DNA from: Elusimicrobia bacterium GWC2_64_44
GTDB lineage: Bacteria; Elusimicrobiota; Elusimicrobia; Elusimicrobiales; UBA9959
NCBI GenBank assembly: GCA_001799845.1
Contig: MGUG01000041.1
Coordinates: 1-64,000 of the forward strand
Direction of reading: 5' to 3'
Length of the DNA stretch: 64,000 nucleotides
In this document: piece after piece, positions 9,327 to 18,084 of the stretch
How positions within the stretch are numbered: the first letter of the stretch is position 1
Layout of the letters: each line of letters begins with the position of its first letter
The notes under the pieces: generated by a model
Databases searched by the model: none
What the model was told of the DNA's origin: nothing
What the model saw: only the letters and a program-made list of their open reading frames with translations
Made by a program: the position numbers and the translations under genes

Positions 9327-10481
9327 ATGTGGCATTTAGCTATGGCGCAAGAGAATAAACCTGTTATCATTTACGGCGGCAGTTTCGATCCGCCGCACCG
9401 CGGCCACGCGGCCCTGGCGGCCGCCGCCCTGCGCCAGCTGCGCCCCGCGGCCCTGTACCTGGTGCCCGGCTTCCGCACCCCTTTCAAGGATTACCGGCCC
9501 GTCCCCTTCGCCGACAGGGCGGCCATGCTGAAGGCGGCGCTCTCCGGCGCGGGGCTCGGCGGCAGGAGCGAAATAAAAATAAGTTCCTTCGAGGCCGGCC
9601 TGCGGCGGGTGGTCTACACCTGGGAGACGGTGGCCCATTTTCGCGCGCTGCATCCGGGCGCGCCGCTCTATTTCCTGATGGGCTCCGACTGCCTGGCCGG
9701 TTTTTCCGGCTGGCGCCGCCCCGGGTATATCCTCAAGAACGCCAGGCTGCTGGTGGGGCTGCGCCCCGGGTTCTCCATCGGCCGGGGCGGCGCTACCTTC
9801 ACGGCGCTGGCCGGCCGCTTCCCCGAGGCCGACTCCACCGCCCTGCGCGCCGAGCTTTTCCTGGGCCGGCGGCCCGCCCGCCTCCAGCCAGGAGTGCTGG
9901 AGGTCATCGGGAAACGGAAACTCTATCTGGCCCGAGAGAGGGCCCTGCTGCAGGGTGAGCTGACGCCGCGCCGTTACGCGCATTCGCTGAGCGTGGCCGC
10001 GCTGGCCCTGCGGCTGGCGCCCGCCGCCGGCGTGCCGCAGCAGAAGGCCGCGGCGGCCGCGCTGCTGCACGACTGCGCGCGCGACCTCCCCACGGCCGGG
10101 CAGCTGCGCCTGGCCCCGAAGCGGTTGGCCGCCTCCCTGCGCTCGGCGCCGGTGCTCCTGCACGCCTGGGCCGGGGCCGCACTGGCTAAAAAGAAATACG
10201 GCGTGACCGACCCGGAGATATTGGAGGCGATAGAGCTGCACATCACCGGCGCGCCCGGCATGGGGCCGCTGGCCCGGCTGGTCTACCTGGCCGACGTGGC
10301 TAACGAGGGGCGGAACTTCCCCGAGGCGGGGCTGATAAGGAAGCTGGCCAACGCCGATTTCCAGGCGGCCTTCAAGGCGGCCAATTATGTTAAACTTGTC
10401 TATGCGTTCGCCGGCGGGGGCTGGGTGCACCCGCTGAGCGTCGGATTATGGAACAGCCTACAGGAAAAAAAGCTCAGCTGA
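9327..10481 (+). CDS. nadD-yqeK: Fused nicotinate-nucleotide adenylyltransferase (NadD) and YqeK-like HD phosphohydrolase
   Basis: N-terminus IIYGGSFDPPHRGH (nucleotidyltransferase HxGH) and FLMGSDCL; C-terminus RYAHSLSVAALA...AALLHDCARDL ... LADVANEGR (YqeK HD motif), one uninterrupted frame. Confidence 0.9.
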   Translation: MWHLAMAQENKPVIIYGGSFDPPHRGHAALAAAALRQLRPAALYLVPGFRTPFKDYRPVPFADRAAMLKAALSGAGLGGRSEIKISSFEAGLRRVVYTWETVAHFRALHPGAPLYFLMGSDCLAGFSGWRRPGYILKNARLLVGLRPGFSIGRGGATFTALAGRFPEADSTALRAELFLGRRPARLQPGVLEVIGKRKLYLARERALLQGELTPRRYAHSLSVAALALRLAPAAGVPQQKAAAAALLHDCARDLPTAGQLRLAPKRLAASLRSAPVLLHAWAGAALAKKKYGVTDPEILEAIELHITGAPGMGPLARLVYLADVANEGRNFPEAGLIRKLANADFQAAFKAANYVKLVYAFAGGGWVHPLSVGLWNSLQEKKLS

Positions 10482-11293
10482 TCCTCGCCGCCTGCCTGGC
10501 GCTCGGCACGGCCGTCGCCGCCTGGCAGCATCTTTCCCCGGCCTCCGATCTCCTAGTACGCGGCCGCGACGTCTCGGTGGCCCTTTTGGGAGAGCGCTCT
10601 TCGGCGCTGCTGGTCTACCATCCTTTTTCGGGCACGGTCAACGCTTTCTCCCTTAACCATCCCAAGCCCCGCAAGGGCGTTTCGCTCTGGCAGCGCGCCT
10701 CGGACCTGGCGCTCGCTGCCGGCGGCGTGCAGCCCGGCGAGAGCGTCTTCTACATAGCCCTCTCTTCCGCGCCCGACCTCGAGGCGCTGTGGGCGCCGCT
10801 GGACGGCTGGCGCGCCGACCCGCGGCAGCTCTGGCACGCGGCGGCCTGGGCCCGCGCCCTGCGCCGGGACGGAACCACCAACCTCTCCGGCTTCGAGCTG
10901 TTCACGCTGTTCTCCGAACTCTCCGGGCTGGGCAAGAGCGATTTTATCCTGACCGAGGCGGCCCGCCGCGCCCCCGCGCAGGAGGAGGTAGAGGCGGCCC
11001 CGCCCGCCCCGCTGGTGGAGGTGTTCAACGCCTCCGGCCGGGCCGGCCTGGCCTCTCGGACGGCCAAGCGCCTGCGCGCGCTGGGCTTCGACGTGATCAC
11101 AGAGGGCACGCTGCCGCTGCAGCGGTCCACGCGCATACTGGGTTTTTCCAGGGATACCGCCGCGGCCCTGCGGCTGCGGGAGGCCCTGGGGCTGGAAGAA
11201 CTGGAGATCCGGGTGAAGCCCGCGCAGAAGAGCGTGGCCGGCGCCGCGGTGGTGCTGGGGCAGGATTTTGAGTCCGGGAAACCGGGCAAGTAA
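10448..11293 (+). CDS. LytR C-terminal domain-containing protein
   Basis: N-terminal membrane segment; LVEVFNASGRAGLASRTAKRLRALGFDVITEG matches the LytR_C pattern. Confidence 0.75.
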   Translation: MEQPTGKKAQLILAACLALGTAVAAWQHLSPASDLLVRGRDVSVALLGERSSALLVYHPFSGTVNAFSLNHPKPRKGVSLWQRASDLALAAGGVQPGESVFYIALSSAPDLEALWAPLDGWRADPRQLWHAAAWARALRRDGTTNLSGFELFTLFSELSGLGKSDFILTEAARRAPAQEEVEAAPPAPLVEVFNASGRAGLASRTAKRLRALGFDVITEGTLPLQRSTRILGFSRDTAAALRLREALGLEELEIRVKPAQKSVAGAAVVLGQDFESGKPGK

Positions 11294-11310
11294 ACAGATC
11301 GGGAGGCAAA

Positions 11311-12372
11311 ATGGATATTGTCAGCATTCTCAAGGCCGCTGTGGCCGCGGGCGCGAGCGACCTGCACATCTCCGTGGGCAAGCCGCCGCTGATGCGCAAG
11401 AGCGGCGAGGTCATCCCCGTGATAGACGGCCAGCCCCCGCTGAGCTCCGAGCAGACCAAGACGCTGATCTACTCCGCCCTTTCCGACGAGCAGCGCGCCA
11501 AGTTCGAGAAGGACTGGGAGCTGGACTGCTCCTTCGCCGTGACCGGCGTGTCCCGCTTCCGCCTGAACGTCCTGGCGGCCCGCAACGGCGTGGAAGCCGT
11601 CATGCGCGTCATCCCCTCCCTGATCCCCACGCCCGAGCAGCTGGGCCTGCCGCCGACCATCACGCAGTTCGCGGACCTGCCCAAGGGCATGGTGCTGGTC
11701 ACCGGCCCCACCGGCTCCGGCAAATCCACCACGCTCGCCGCGTTGATCAACCAGATCAACATCAAGAAGAAGAAGCACATCCTCACCGTAGAGGACCCTA
11801 TAGAGTTCACCTACGAGGCCCAGTCCTGCGTGGTGCGCCAGCGCGAGATAGGGCAGCACACCCGCTCCTTCAACAACGCCCTGCGCGGCGCCCTGCGCCA
11901 GGACCCGAACGTCATCCTGGTTGGTGAAATGCGCGACCTGGAGACCATCCAGCTGACCATCACCGCGGCCGAGACGGGCCACCTGACCTTCGCCACGCTG
12001 CACACGCAGGACGCGCCGTCCACCGTGGACCGCATCATCGACGTGTTCCCCCCGCACCAGCAGACGCAGGTGCGCGTGCAGCTGGCCGCCTCGCTGCAGG
12101 GCGTGGTGTCGCAGATCCTGCTGCCGCGCAAGGACGGCCATGGCCGCGTGGCCGCGCGCGAGATCATGGTGATGACTCCGGCCATCTCCAACCTGATCCG
12201 CGAGGGCAAGACGCACATGATCTACAGCGCTATCGAGACCGGCGCCAAGTTCGGCATGATGCCGATGGACCGCGCGATGGCGATGCTCGTGAAGCAGAAT
12301 ATCGTAGCTATGGAAGTGGCGCTCGCCAAGGCGCACGACCAGGAAGGCTTCAAGAAACTCGTAGCGGGTTGA
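11311..12372 (+). CDS. pilT: Type IV pilus twitching motility ATPase PilT
   Basis: ASDLHISVGKPPLMRKSGEV, Walker A GPTGSGKSTTLAAL, VGEMRDLETIQLTITAAETGHLTFATLHT. Confidence 0.95.
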   Translation: MDIVSILKAAVAAGASDLHISVGKPPLMRKSGEVIPVIDGQPPLSSEQTKTLIYSALSDEQRAKFEKDWELDCSFAVTGVSRFRLNVLAARNGVEAVMRVIPSLIPTPEQLGLPPTITQFADLPKGMVLVTGPTGSGKSTTLAALINQINIKKKKHILTVEDPIEFTYEAQSCVVRQREIGQHTRSFNNALRGALRQDPNVILVGEMRDLETIQLTITAAETGHLTFATLHTQDAPSTVDRIIDVFPPHQQTQVRVQLAASLQGVVSQILLPRKDGHGRVAAREIMVMTPAISNLIREGKTHMIYSAIETGAKFGMMPMDRAMAMLVKQNIVAMEVALAKAHDQEGFKKLVAG

Positions 12373-12383
12373 GGGAGGGCGCC

Positions 12384-13271
12384 ATGTCCGATATAGAAAA
12401 ACTCAAGGAAATACCGCTGTTCAAAGGGCTCTCCGACTCGATGCTGGAGGAGTTCTCCTCCTACTTCAAGCAGACCTCCTGCGCGGCGGGCGACGTGATC
12501 TTCAAGGAGAGGAGCGAAGGCGACTCCCTCTACATCATCGTCTCCGGCGAGGTGGTCATAGAGAAGGCCCTGGACGCCGAGGGCGCCGCCTTCAAGACGC
12601 TGGCCATCCTCGGCGGCGGCGAGTTCTTCGGCGAGATGGCCGTGATAGAAGGCCAGCCGCGCTTCGCCCAGGCCCGGGCGGCCAAGGACACGGCGGTCTA
12701 CGAAGTGAACCGCGCGCAGTTCTTCTCCTTCATCAAGGAGCACCCGGGGACGGGCATCAGCCTCTTCAGCCAGATCATGCGCGTCACGATGCGCCGCCTG
12801 CAGCACACCTCGAGCGAGCTGACCATGCTCTTCGACCTGAGCCGCATGCTCACGCAGCAGCACAAGTCCCCGGCCGACTTCTTTGCAGGTGCCATCAACG
12901 AGGCCCGCATCTACCTGGAAGGCAACTGGAACGTGAAGGCCTACGTCTGGAACATGTTCAACGAGGAGTACGAGGAGATCTACTCCTGGGACGCCTTCCC
13001 CCGGCAGGGCGAGCCGCGCCCGCTGCCCGCCCGGCCCGAGCCCGGCTGGCAGGGCGACAGCGCCTATACCATGCTCTGCGCCGCCGACGGCAAGCCCCGG
13101 GCCTGCGCCGTCTTCGAGACCGACAAGCCCCTGACGGCGGTGGAGAAGAACAGCATGGCTACCATATTTAATACAATATCCTCCATCGCCGGCTCCGCCA
13201 TGGTGAACATAGAGCACCAGGCCGAGGCCGCGATGATGGCGAGGATGAGGCAGAGCAAGAACACCATATGA
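12384..13271 (+). CDS. Cyclic nucleotide-binding (Crp-type) domain protein with non-HTH C-terminal region
   Basis: LKEIPLFKGLSDSMLEEFSSYF ... GDSLYIIVSGEVVIEK ... GEFFGEMAVIEGQPR; no recognisable Crp HTH at the C-terminus. Confidence 0.85.
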   Translation: MSDIEKLKEIPLFKGLSDSMLEEFSSYFKQTSCAAGDVIFKERSEGDSLYIIVSGEVVIEKALDAEGAAFKTLAILGGGEFFGEMAVIEGQPRFAQARAAKDTAVYEVNRAQFFSFIKEHPGTGISLFSQIMRVTMRRLQHTSSELTMLFDLSRMLTQQHKSPADFFAGAINEARIYLEGNWNVKAYVWNMFNEEYEEIYSWDAFPRQGEPRPLPARPEPGWQGDSAYTMLCAADGKPRACAVFETDKPLTAVEKNSMATIFNTISSIAGSAMVNIEHQAEAAMMARMRQSKNTI

Positions 13272-13885
13272 CCAACCCTAAAAGCAGCTTCAAGCAGATA
13301 GCGATAGCGGCCGCGCGCGCCGGCGACTCCAAGAAGGCGAGCCCCGTGACGGTCTTCGACCTGGCCGGGACCTCCCCGCTGGCCGACTACGCCGTGCTGA
13401 TGGTCGTGGAGTCCGCGCCCCAGCTCGACGCCGTCGAGGAAGAGGTGCTGGTGCGGCTAAAGCAGGACGGGGTCTACTGCCTGCACAAGGACGGCATGCG
13501 CTCCCGCAACTGGAAGGTGCTGGACTACGGCGGCACGCTGGTGCACGTCTACGACCAGAAGGCCTCGGAGTTCTACGCGATAGACAAGATCTACGACAAG
13601 TGCAAGCAGGTGCCGTGGGAGGACAAGCCCGCCGCCGCGCCGGCCCCGAAGGCCGCCGAGGCCGTGAAAGAGGCCCCGAAGCCCGCCGCCCAAAAGGCCG
13701 CGGTGAAAAAAGCTCCTGTGAAAAAAGTCGCGGTTAAAAAAGCCCCGGCGAAGAAGGCTCCGGCCAAAAAAGTCCCCGCGAAAAAAGCGAAGCCCGCCGC
13801 CAAAAAGGCGGCCGTGAAAAAGGCCAAGCCCGGCAAGAAAGCCGCGCCTAAGAAAGCCGCTAAAAAGACCGCTAAAAAGAAGTAG
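13268..13885 (+). CDS. rsfS: Ribosomal silencing factor RsfS with Lys/Ala-rich C-terminal extension
   Basis: DLAGTSPLADYAVLMV ... RNWKVLDYGGTLVHVYDQKASEFYAIDKIY is RsfS; tail ~60 aa of AKKAPAKKV-type repeats. Confidence 0.9.
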   Translation: MTNPKSSFKQIAIAAARAGDSKKASPVTVFDLAGTSPLADYAVLMVVESAPQLDAVEEEVLVRLKQDGVYCLHKDGMRSRNWKVLDYGGTLVHVYDQKASEFYAIDKIYDKCKQVPWEDKPAAAPAPKAAEAVKEAPKPAAQKAAVKKAPVKKVAVKKAPAKKAPAKKVPAKKAKPAAKKAAVKKAKPGKKAAPKKAAKKTAKKK

Positions 13886-13960
13886 TCCGCTCCAGCGCCG
13901 GCCCAGCCTTCAGGCGGGCCGGCGCTTTTATTTCCCCCTACCGGCAGACAGGTGGCACAA

Positions 13961-15562
13961 ATGAAGATCTCAACGCTGGAAACAGAACTCAAGGACCGCG
14001 CCAAGGCGGCCTTCTCCCTCGACGACGCCGGGATGGCCGGCTTCTCCCTGTCCGCCCCGCCGCCCCACGTCAAAGCCGACGCCTGCATAGCCTGGCCCAT
14101 CTCCAGCGCGAAGCTCCTGAAGAAGGCCCCGCTGCAGATCGCCGGGGAGCTGAAGGACGCGCTGGGTGAGGAGTTCGGCGCGCAGACAGTGCCGCCCGGC
14201 TTCGTGAACCTCAATTTTACCTCCGCTTTCCTTTTTGCCGCGCTTAAGGAGCTGGAAAAGCCCGGCTGCTACGCGCGGCCCGAATACGCCGGCGAAAAGA
14301 TAAACCTGGAGTTCGTCTCGGCCAACCCCACCGGCCCCATGCACCTGGCCAGCGGCCGCGGCGCCACGCTGGGCGACAGCCTGGCCCGCATCTGGAAAGA
14401 GCTGGGCGCCGAAGTGGCGACGGAATTTTATGTCAACAACGTCGGGCGCCAGGTGGAGAAGCTGGGTCTTTCCCTGAAGGCCCGCTTCGAGGGCAAGGAG
14501 CCCCCGGAAGGCGGCTATCAGGGCGACTACCTTAAAGACCTGTCGGCCGGCCTCCCCAAAGAAGCCGCGGGCTGGACCGACGCGCAGTTCTCGGACTACG
14601 CCGTGGCCGAGATGCTCAAGCTGCACAAAGCCGACATGGCGGCCTTCGGCGTGAAGTTCGACCGCTGGTTCCTGGAGAGCGAGCTGCACCAGGCCGGCGG
14701 CCCGGCCAAGGCCCTGGCCACGCTCAGGGAGCGCGGCATGGCCTACGACAAGGAAGGGGCGGTCTGGTTCGGCTCGTCCACGGAGCTGGAATCGGACGAC
14801 AAGGACCGCGTGCTGGTAAAGGCCGACGGGCGCAATACTTATTTCTTGAACGACATCGCCTACCACCTCAACAAGTTCTCCCGCGGCTTCAACCGCCTGG
14901 TGGACATCTGGGGCGCCGACCATCACGGTTATGTGCCGCGCATGGAGGCCGCTGTGAAGGCTCTGGGCTCGGGCGCTTTCAGGGTGATCATCCACCAGCA
15001 GGTGGCGCTGCTGCGCGGCAAGGAAGTGGTGAAGATGTCCAAGCGCGCCGGCGATTTTATTTCGCTGAAGGAGCTGGTGGACGATGTCGGCGTGGACGCC
15101 TGCCGCTTCTTCTTCGCCTCGCGCGGCCCCAACACGCATTTGACCTTCGACGTGGAACTGGCCAAGAAAAAGTCCAACGAGAACCCGGTCTACTACGTGC
15201 AGTACGTGCACGCGCGCATTACCTCCATCTTCGACAACGCCGCCGCCAAGGGCGTGGACCCGGCCGCCGGCTTCGACGAGGCGAAGGCAGTGATAAACAA
15301 GGAAGAGCGGGCGCTGATGCTCAAGCTCCTCTGGCTGGAGAAGACGCTGGCCGACTGTGCGCGCGACCAGTCCCCCCACCACCTGACCACCTACCTGACC
15401 GAGCTGGCGGCGAGCTTCCACTCCTTCTACGACCAGCACAAGGTGCTGGACCCGGAGAACAGGGAAGTCACCGCCTACAGGCTGTTCCTGCTGAAGTCGG
15501 TGAAGGGCGTCATCGCCAGGGGCCTGGCCCTGCTCGGCGTCTCGGCCCCCGACCGGATGTAG
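13961..15562 (+). CDS. argS: Arginyl-tRNA synthetase
   Basis: FVSANPTGPMHLASGRGATLGDSLARI, KMSKRAGDFISL; ATG at 13961 preferred over GTG at 13952. Confidence 0.95.
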   Translation: MKISTLETELKDRAKAAFSLDDAGMAGFSLSAPPPHVKADACIAWPISSAKLLKKAPLQIAGELKDALGEEFGAQTVPPGFVNLNFTSAFLFAALKELEKPGCYARPEYAGEKINLEFVSANPTGPMHLASGRGATLGDSLARIWKELGAEVATEFYVNNVGRQVEKLGLSLKARFEGKEPPEGGYQGDYLKDLSAGLPKEAAGWTDAQFSDYAVAEMLKLHKADMAAFGVKFDRWFLESELHQAGGPAKALATLRERGMAYDKEGAVWFGSSTELESDDKDRVLVKADGRNTYFLNDIAYHLNKFSRGFNRLVDIWGADHHGYVPRMEAAVKALGSGAFRVIIHQQVALLRGKEVVKMSKRAGDFISLKELVDDVGVDACRFFFASRGPNTHLTFDVELAKKKSNENPVYYVQYVHARITSIFDNAAAKGVDPAAGFDEAKAVINKEERALMLKLLWLEKTLADCARDQSPHHLTTYLTELAASFHSFYDQHKVLDPENREVTAYRLFLLKSVKGVIARGLALLGVSAPDRM

Positions 15563-15580
15563 CCTCCGCGCCAAAGAGAA

Positions 15581-15612
15581 AAGCCGTCCGCTGAAGCGGA
15601 CGGCTTTTTTTT
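15581..15612. terminator. Rho-independent terminator between convergent argS and pyk
   Basis: AAGCCGTCCGC tga GCGGACGGCTTTTTTTT. Confidence 0.9.
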
Positions 15613-15628
15613 GTCCCCGCGGCCCGGC

Positions 15629-17137
15629 TCAGGGCTCGTCGTGGAACGCCTTGTCCCCCACCACTTCGCAGCGTATGGTGTTGGTCGGCAGCCGCTTGCC
15701 CAGGGGGCTAGAAGCCATGTACACCAGGCGGTCGCCTTTGGAGACCAGCCCGGAGGCGAGCAGGTCGTCCATGGTCGTGCGGGCTACCTCGCTGAAGAGC
15801 TGGTCGTCCGGGTTGCCGATCAGGAACGGCACCACGCCCCAGTTCAGCGCCAGCTGGTGGCACAGCGCCTCGCGGTGCGTGAACGCGTAGATGGGCACGC
15901 CGGGGCGGAACTTGGACAGCGCCTGCGCGCCGATACCGCTGGCGGTGATGACCGCCACGGCCTTGGCGTTCCAGTCGTGCGCGGTCTCCACCACGCTGTA
16001 GGCCATGATGTTGGTGATATTGTCTCGGTCCACGTAGTCGTGCGTGACGCGCGCCATCGTGTGGTAATCTATGGACGACTCGGTCTTGTCGATGATGCGG
16101 GCCATCATGTTGACCACGCGCGCGGGATGCGCGCCATTGGCCGTCTCGCCGGACAGCATCACGGCCGAGGTAAGGTCCATCACGGCGTTGGCGGTATCTG
16201 TCACCTCGGCGCGCGTCGGGTAAGGCTTGTCGGTCATGCTCTCGAGCATCTGCGTGGCTACGATGACCGGCTTGCCGGCCAGGTAGCAGCGCTTGATGAT
16301 GTCCTTCTGCAGGCCGGGCAATTCCTCTATCGGCACCTCGATGCCCAGGTCGCCGCGGGCTATCATGACGCCGTCGGAGTCGCGGATGATGTCGTAGAGG
16401 TTGGCCAGGGCCTGCTTGTCCTCTATCTTGGCGATCAGGCGGATCGGGGAATCGGGCCGGACGGCGCGCACCAGCTCGCGCACGTCGGCTATGTCACGCG
16501 CCGTGCGCACGAAGGAGAGCGCTATGTACTCGAAGCGGTTCTCCACGGCGAAGGCGATGTCCTTGCGGTCCTTCTCGGACATGAAGGGGATGGGGTAGTC
16601 GGCGCCCGGGATGGCCAGGTGAGCCTTGTCCTTGAGGCGCCCGTCGTTGAGCACGCGCACGGTCACGGCGCCCTGGTGCAGTTCGGTCACCTCGGTCTCT
16701 ATGAAGCCGTCCTGCAGCAGCACGCGGGTGCCGATGCGGGCCAGCTTGTCGATGCGCGGCAGGTTTGTGTAGTAGTGGCGCTGCTCGGGCGGGAATTCGG
16801 GGGCCTCCTCGGGCGCGCCCTCGAAGCTCTCCACCAGCAGCCGCTCGCCGGCGGTCAGCGTCACGGGCTTGCTGTAGCCGAACATGCGCACCTCTGGGCC
16901 CTTGGTGTCGAGCATGATGGCCAGCGGCACGCGCAGCTCGGCGCGGGCCTCGCGCAGCATGTCCACGCGCTTCAGGGCCTCGTCGTACTTGCAGTGGGAG
17001 AAATTGATGCGGGCCACGTTCATGCCTTCGCGGATGAGCTCGCGGATGCAGTCCGGGTTCTCCGAGGCGGGGCCAATGGTGCAGATGATCTTGGTCCTGC
17101 GGAAGACCTGCTGTTTTACCGATGAAGAGACGGGCAT
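15629..17137 (-). CDS. pyk: Pyruvate kinase
   Basis: RRTKIICTIGPASENPDCIRELIREGMNVARINFSH; MIARGDLGIEVPIEELPGLQKDII; ATQMLESMTDKPYPTRAEVTDTANAV. Confidence 0.97.
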   Translation of the reverse strand: MPVSSSVKQQVFRRTKIICTIGPASENPDCIRELIREGMNVARINFSHCKYDEALKRVDMLREARAELRVPLAIMLDTKGPEVRMFGYSKPVTLTAGERLLVESFEGAPEEAPEFPPEQRHYYTNLPRIDKLARIGTRVLLQDGFIETEVTELHQGAVTVRVLNDGRLKDKAHLAIPGADYPIPFMSEKDRKDIAFAVENRFEYIALSFVRTARDIADVRELVRAVRPDSPIRLIAKIEDKQALANLYDIIRDSDGVMIARGDLGIEVPIEELPGLQKDIIKRCYLAGKPVIVATQMLESMTDKPYPTRAEVTDTANAVMDLTSAVMLSGETANGAHPARVVNMMARIIDKTESSIDYHTMARVTHDYVDRDNITNIMAYSVVETAHDWNAKAVAVITASGIGAQALSKFRPGVPIYAFTHREALCHQLALNWGVVPFLIGNPDDQLFSEVARTTMDDLLASGLVSKGDRLVYMASSPLGKRLPTNTIRCEVVGDKAFHDEP

Positions 17138-17265
17138 GGGCTGAGTTCCTTTCGGCCGGGGGTGCCCCGGCTGCTGATCGTATTTTGTCGGGAATTAAAA
17201 TTGAGGGGTCAGATGTATCACTTCTTTAGTCAATTATACCTTTTTAGGCGCCGGCCCCGTAAGCG

Positions 17266-17294
17266 TGAAACATTCCGGCACCGGCCGTGTCATA
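17266..17294 (+). promoter_or_regulatory. Putative ECF-type promoter P1 upstream of small ORF and sigma gene
   Basis: TGAAACATT (17266-17274) - 12 nt - GTGTCATA (17287-17294), same boxes and spacing as P2. Confidence 0.7.
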
Positions 17295-17329
17295 TCCTGT
17301 GAAGGGTGACGGCTTAAAAGGAAAAAAAC

Positions 17330-17452
17330 ATGAAGACGACCAAGGAACTGGCGGCGGTAGAGCGGGCGGCGGCTCCGAAAGATATAGAATACAAGTATAT
17401 TTACACGCCGCCGGTCGGCGGCGAAAGCGCGGGCGCGGTCTGCGTGGGCTGA
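17330..17452 (+). CDS. Small ORF (40 aa) ahead of ECF sigma factor
   Basis: ATG preceded by aaaaggaaaaaaac (Shine-Dalgarno-like AAGGA); MKTTKELAAVERAAAPKDIEYKYIYTPPVGGESAGAVCVG*; ends 9 nt before the sigma start. Confidence 0.5.
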   Translation: MKTTKELAAVERAAAPKDIEYKYIYTPPVGGESAGAVCVG

Positions 17453-17461
17453 AAACAATAG

Positions 17462-18013
17462 ATGGAAAATGAAGAGGGCCTCCTCAAAAGGATAGCCGAA
17501 GGAGAGAAAGAGATCTTCGGCGAACTGGTGCTCAGGCACCAGGACTTCATTTTCAACGTCGTATCCAAATATGTCCGGTTCGAGGAAGAGGCCCGCGACC
17601 TCACGCAGGAGGTCTTTCTGAAGGCCTACGAGAACATAGAGAAGTTCCGCGGCGAGTCCAAGGTGTCCTCCTGGCTCTACAGCATAGCCTACAATCTCAG
17701 CATGAACTGGTCCGAGCGCAGGGCCGGCCGCGAAACCCAGCTCGACGACGAGCTGGCGGAGAGCATAGCCGAGCCGGCGAGCCTGGCCGACGAGCTCTTC
17801 GACCGCGAAATACAGCTGGCGCGGATAGCCGAAGTCCTCGCGGAAATGCCGGAAAAGTACCGGGCCGTCATCGACCTTTATTATTTCAAGGACAGGTCCT
17901 ACGCTGAGATAGCGGATGCCCTCGGCCTGCCCATCAACACCGTTAAAGTGCATCTGCTGCGGGCCAAGGACCAGCTCCGTAAAAAATTAGGCGAAACAGG
18001 TGAAACATTTTAG
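17462..18013 (+). CDS. ECF-family RNA polymerase sigma factor
   Basis: LVLRHQDFIFNVVSKYVRFEEEARDLTQEVFLKAYENIEKFRGESKVSSWLYSIAYNLSMN (region 2) and LPINTVKVHLLRAKDQLRKKL (region 4). Confidence 0.93.
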   Translation: MENEEGLLKRIAEGEKEIFGELVLRHQDFIFNVVSKYVRFEEEARDLTQEVFLKAYENIEKFRGESKVSSWLYSIAYNLSMNWSERRAGRETQLDDELAESIAEPASLADELFDREIQLARIAEVLAEMPEKYRAVIDLYYFKDRSYAEIADALGLPINTVKVHLLRAKDQLRKKLGETGETF

Positions 18014-18029
18014 CGGCAGATGTGTCATA
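18001..18029 (+). promoter_or_regulatory. Putative ECF-type promoter P2 overlapping the 3' end of the sigma gene
   Basis: TGAAACATT (18001-18009) - 12 nt - GTGTCATA (18022-18029), identical boxes to P1. Confidence 0.7.
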
Positions 18030-18084
18030 GGTAGTGAGGGGACGGCGCGGCCGCCCCGGGTAGGAAGAATAGGAGAATAACAAT

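Noticed and set aside
13690-13885. Lysine-rich repeat tract considered as a separate microsatellite/repeat feature
   Set aside because: It is in frame with rsfS and codon choice varies between units, consistent with coding sequence
17140-17262. Sequence aattgaggggtcagatgtatcac in the pyk/sigma intergenic region, reminiscent of transposon-end remnants
   Set aside because: No inverted partner, duplication or transposase nearby; too short to support a mobile element
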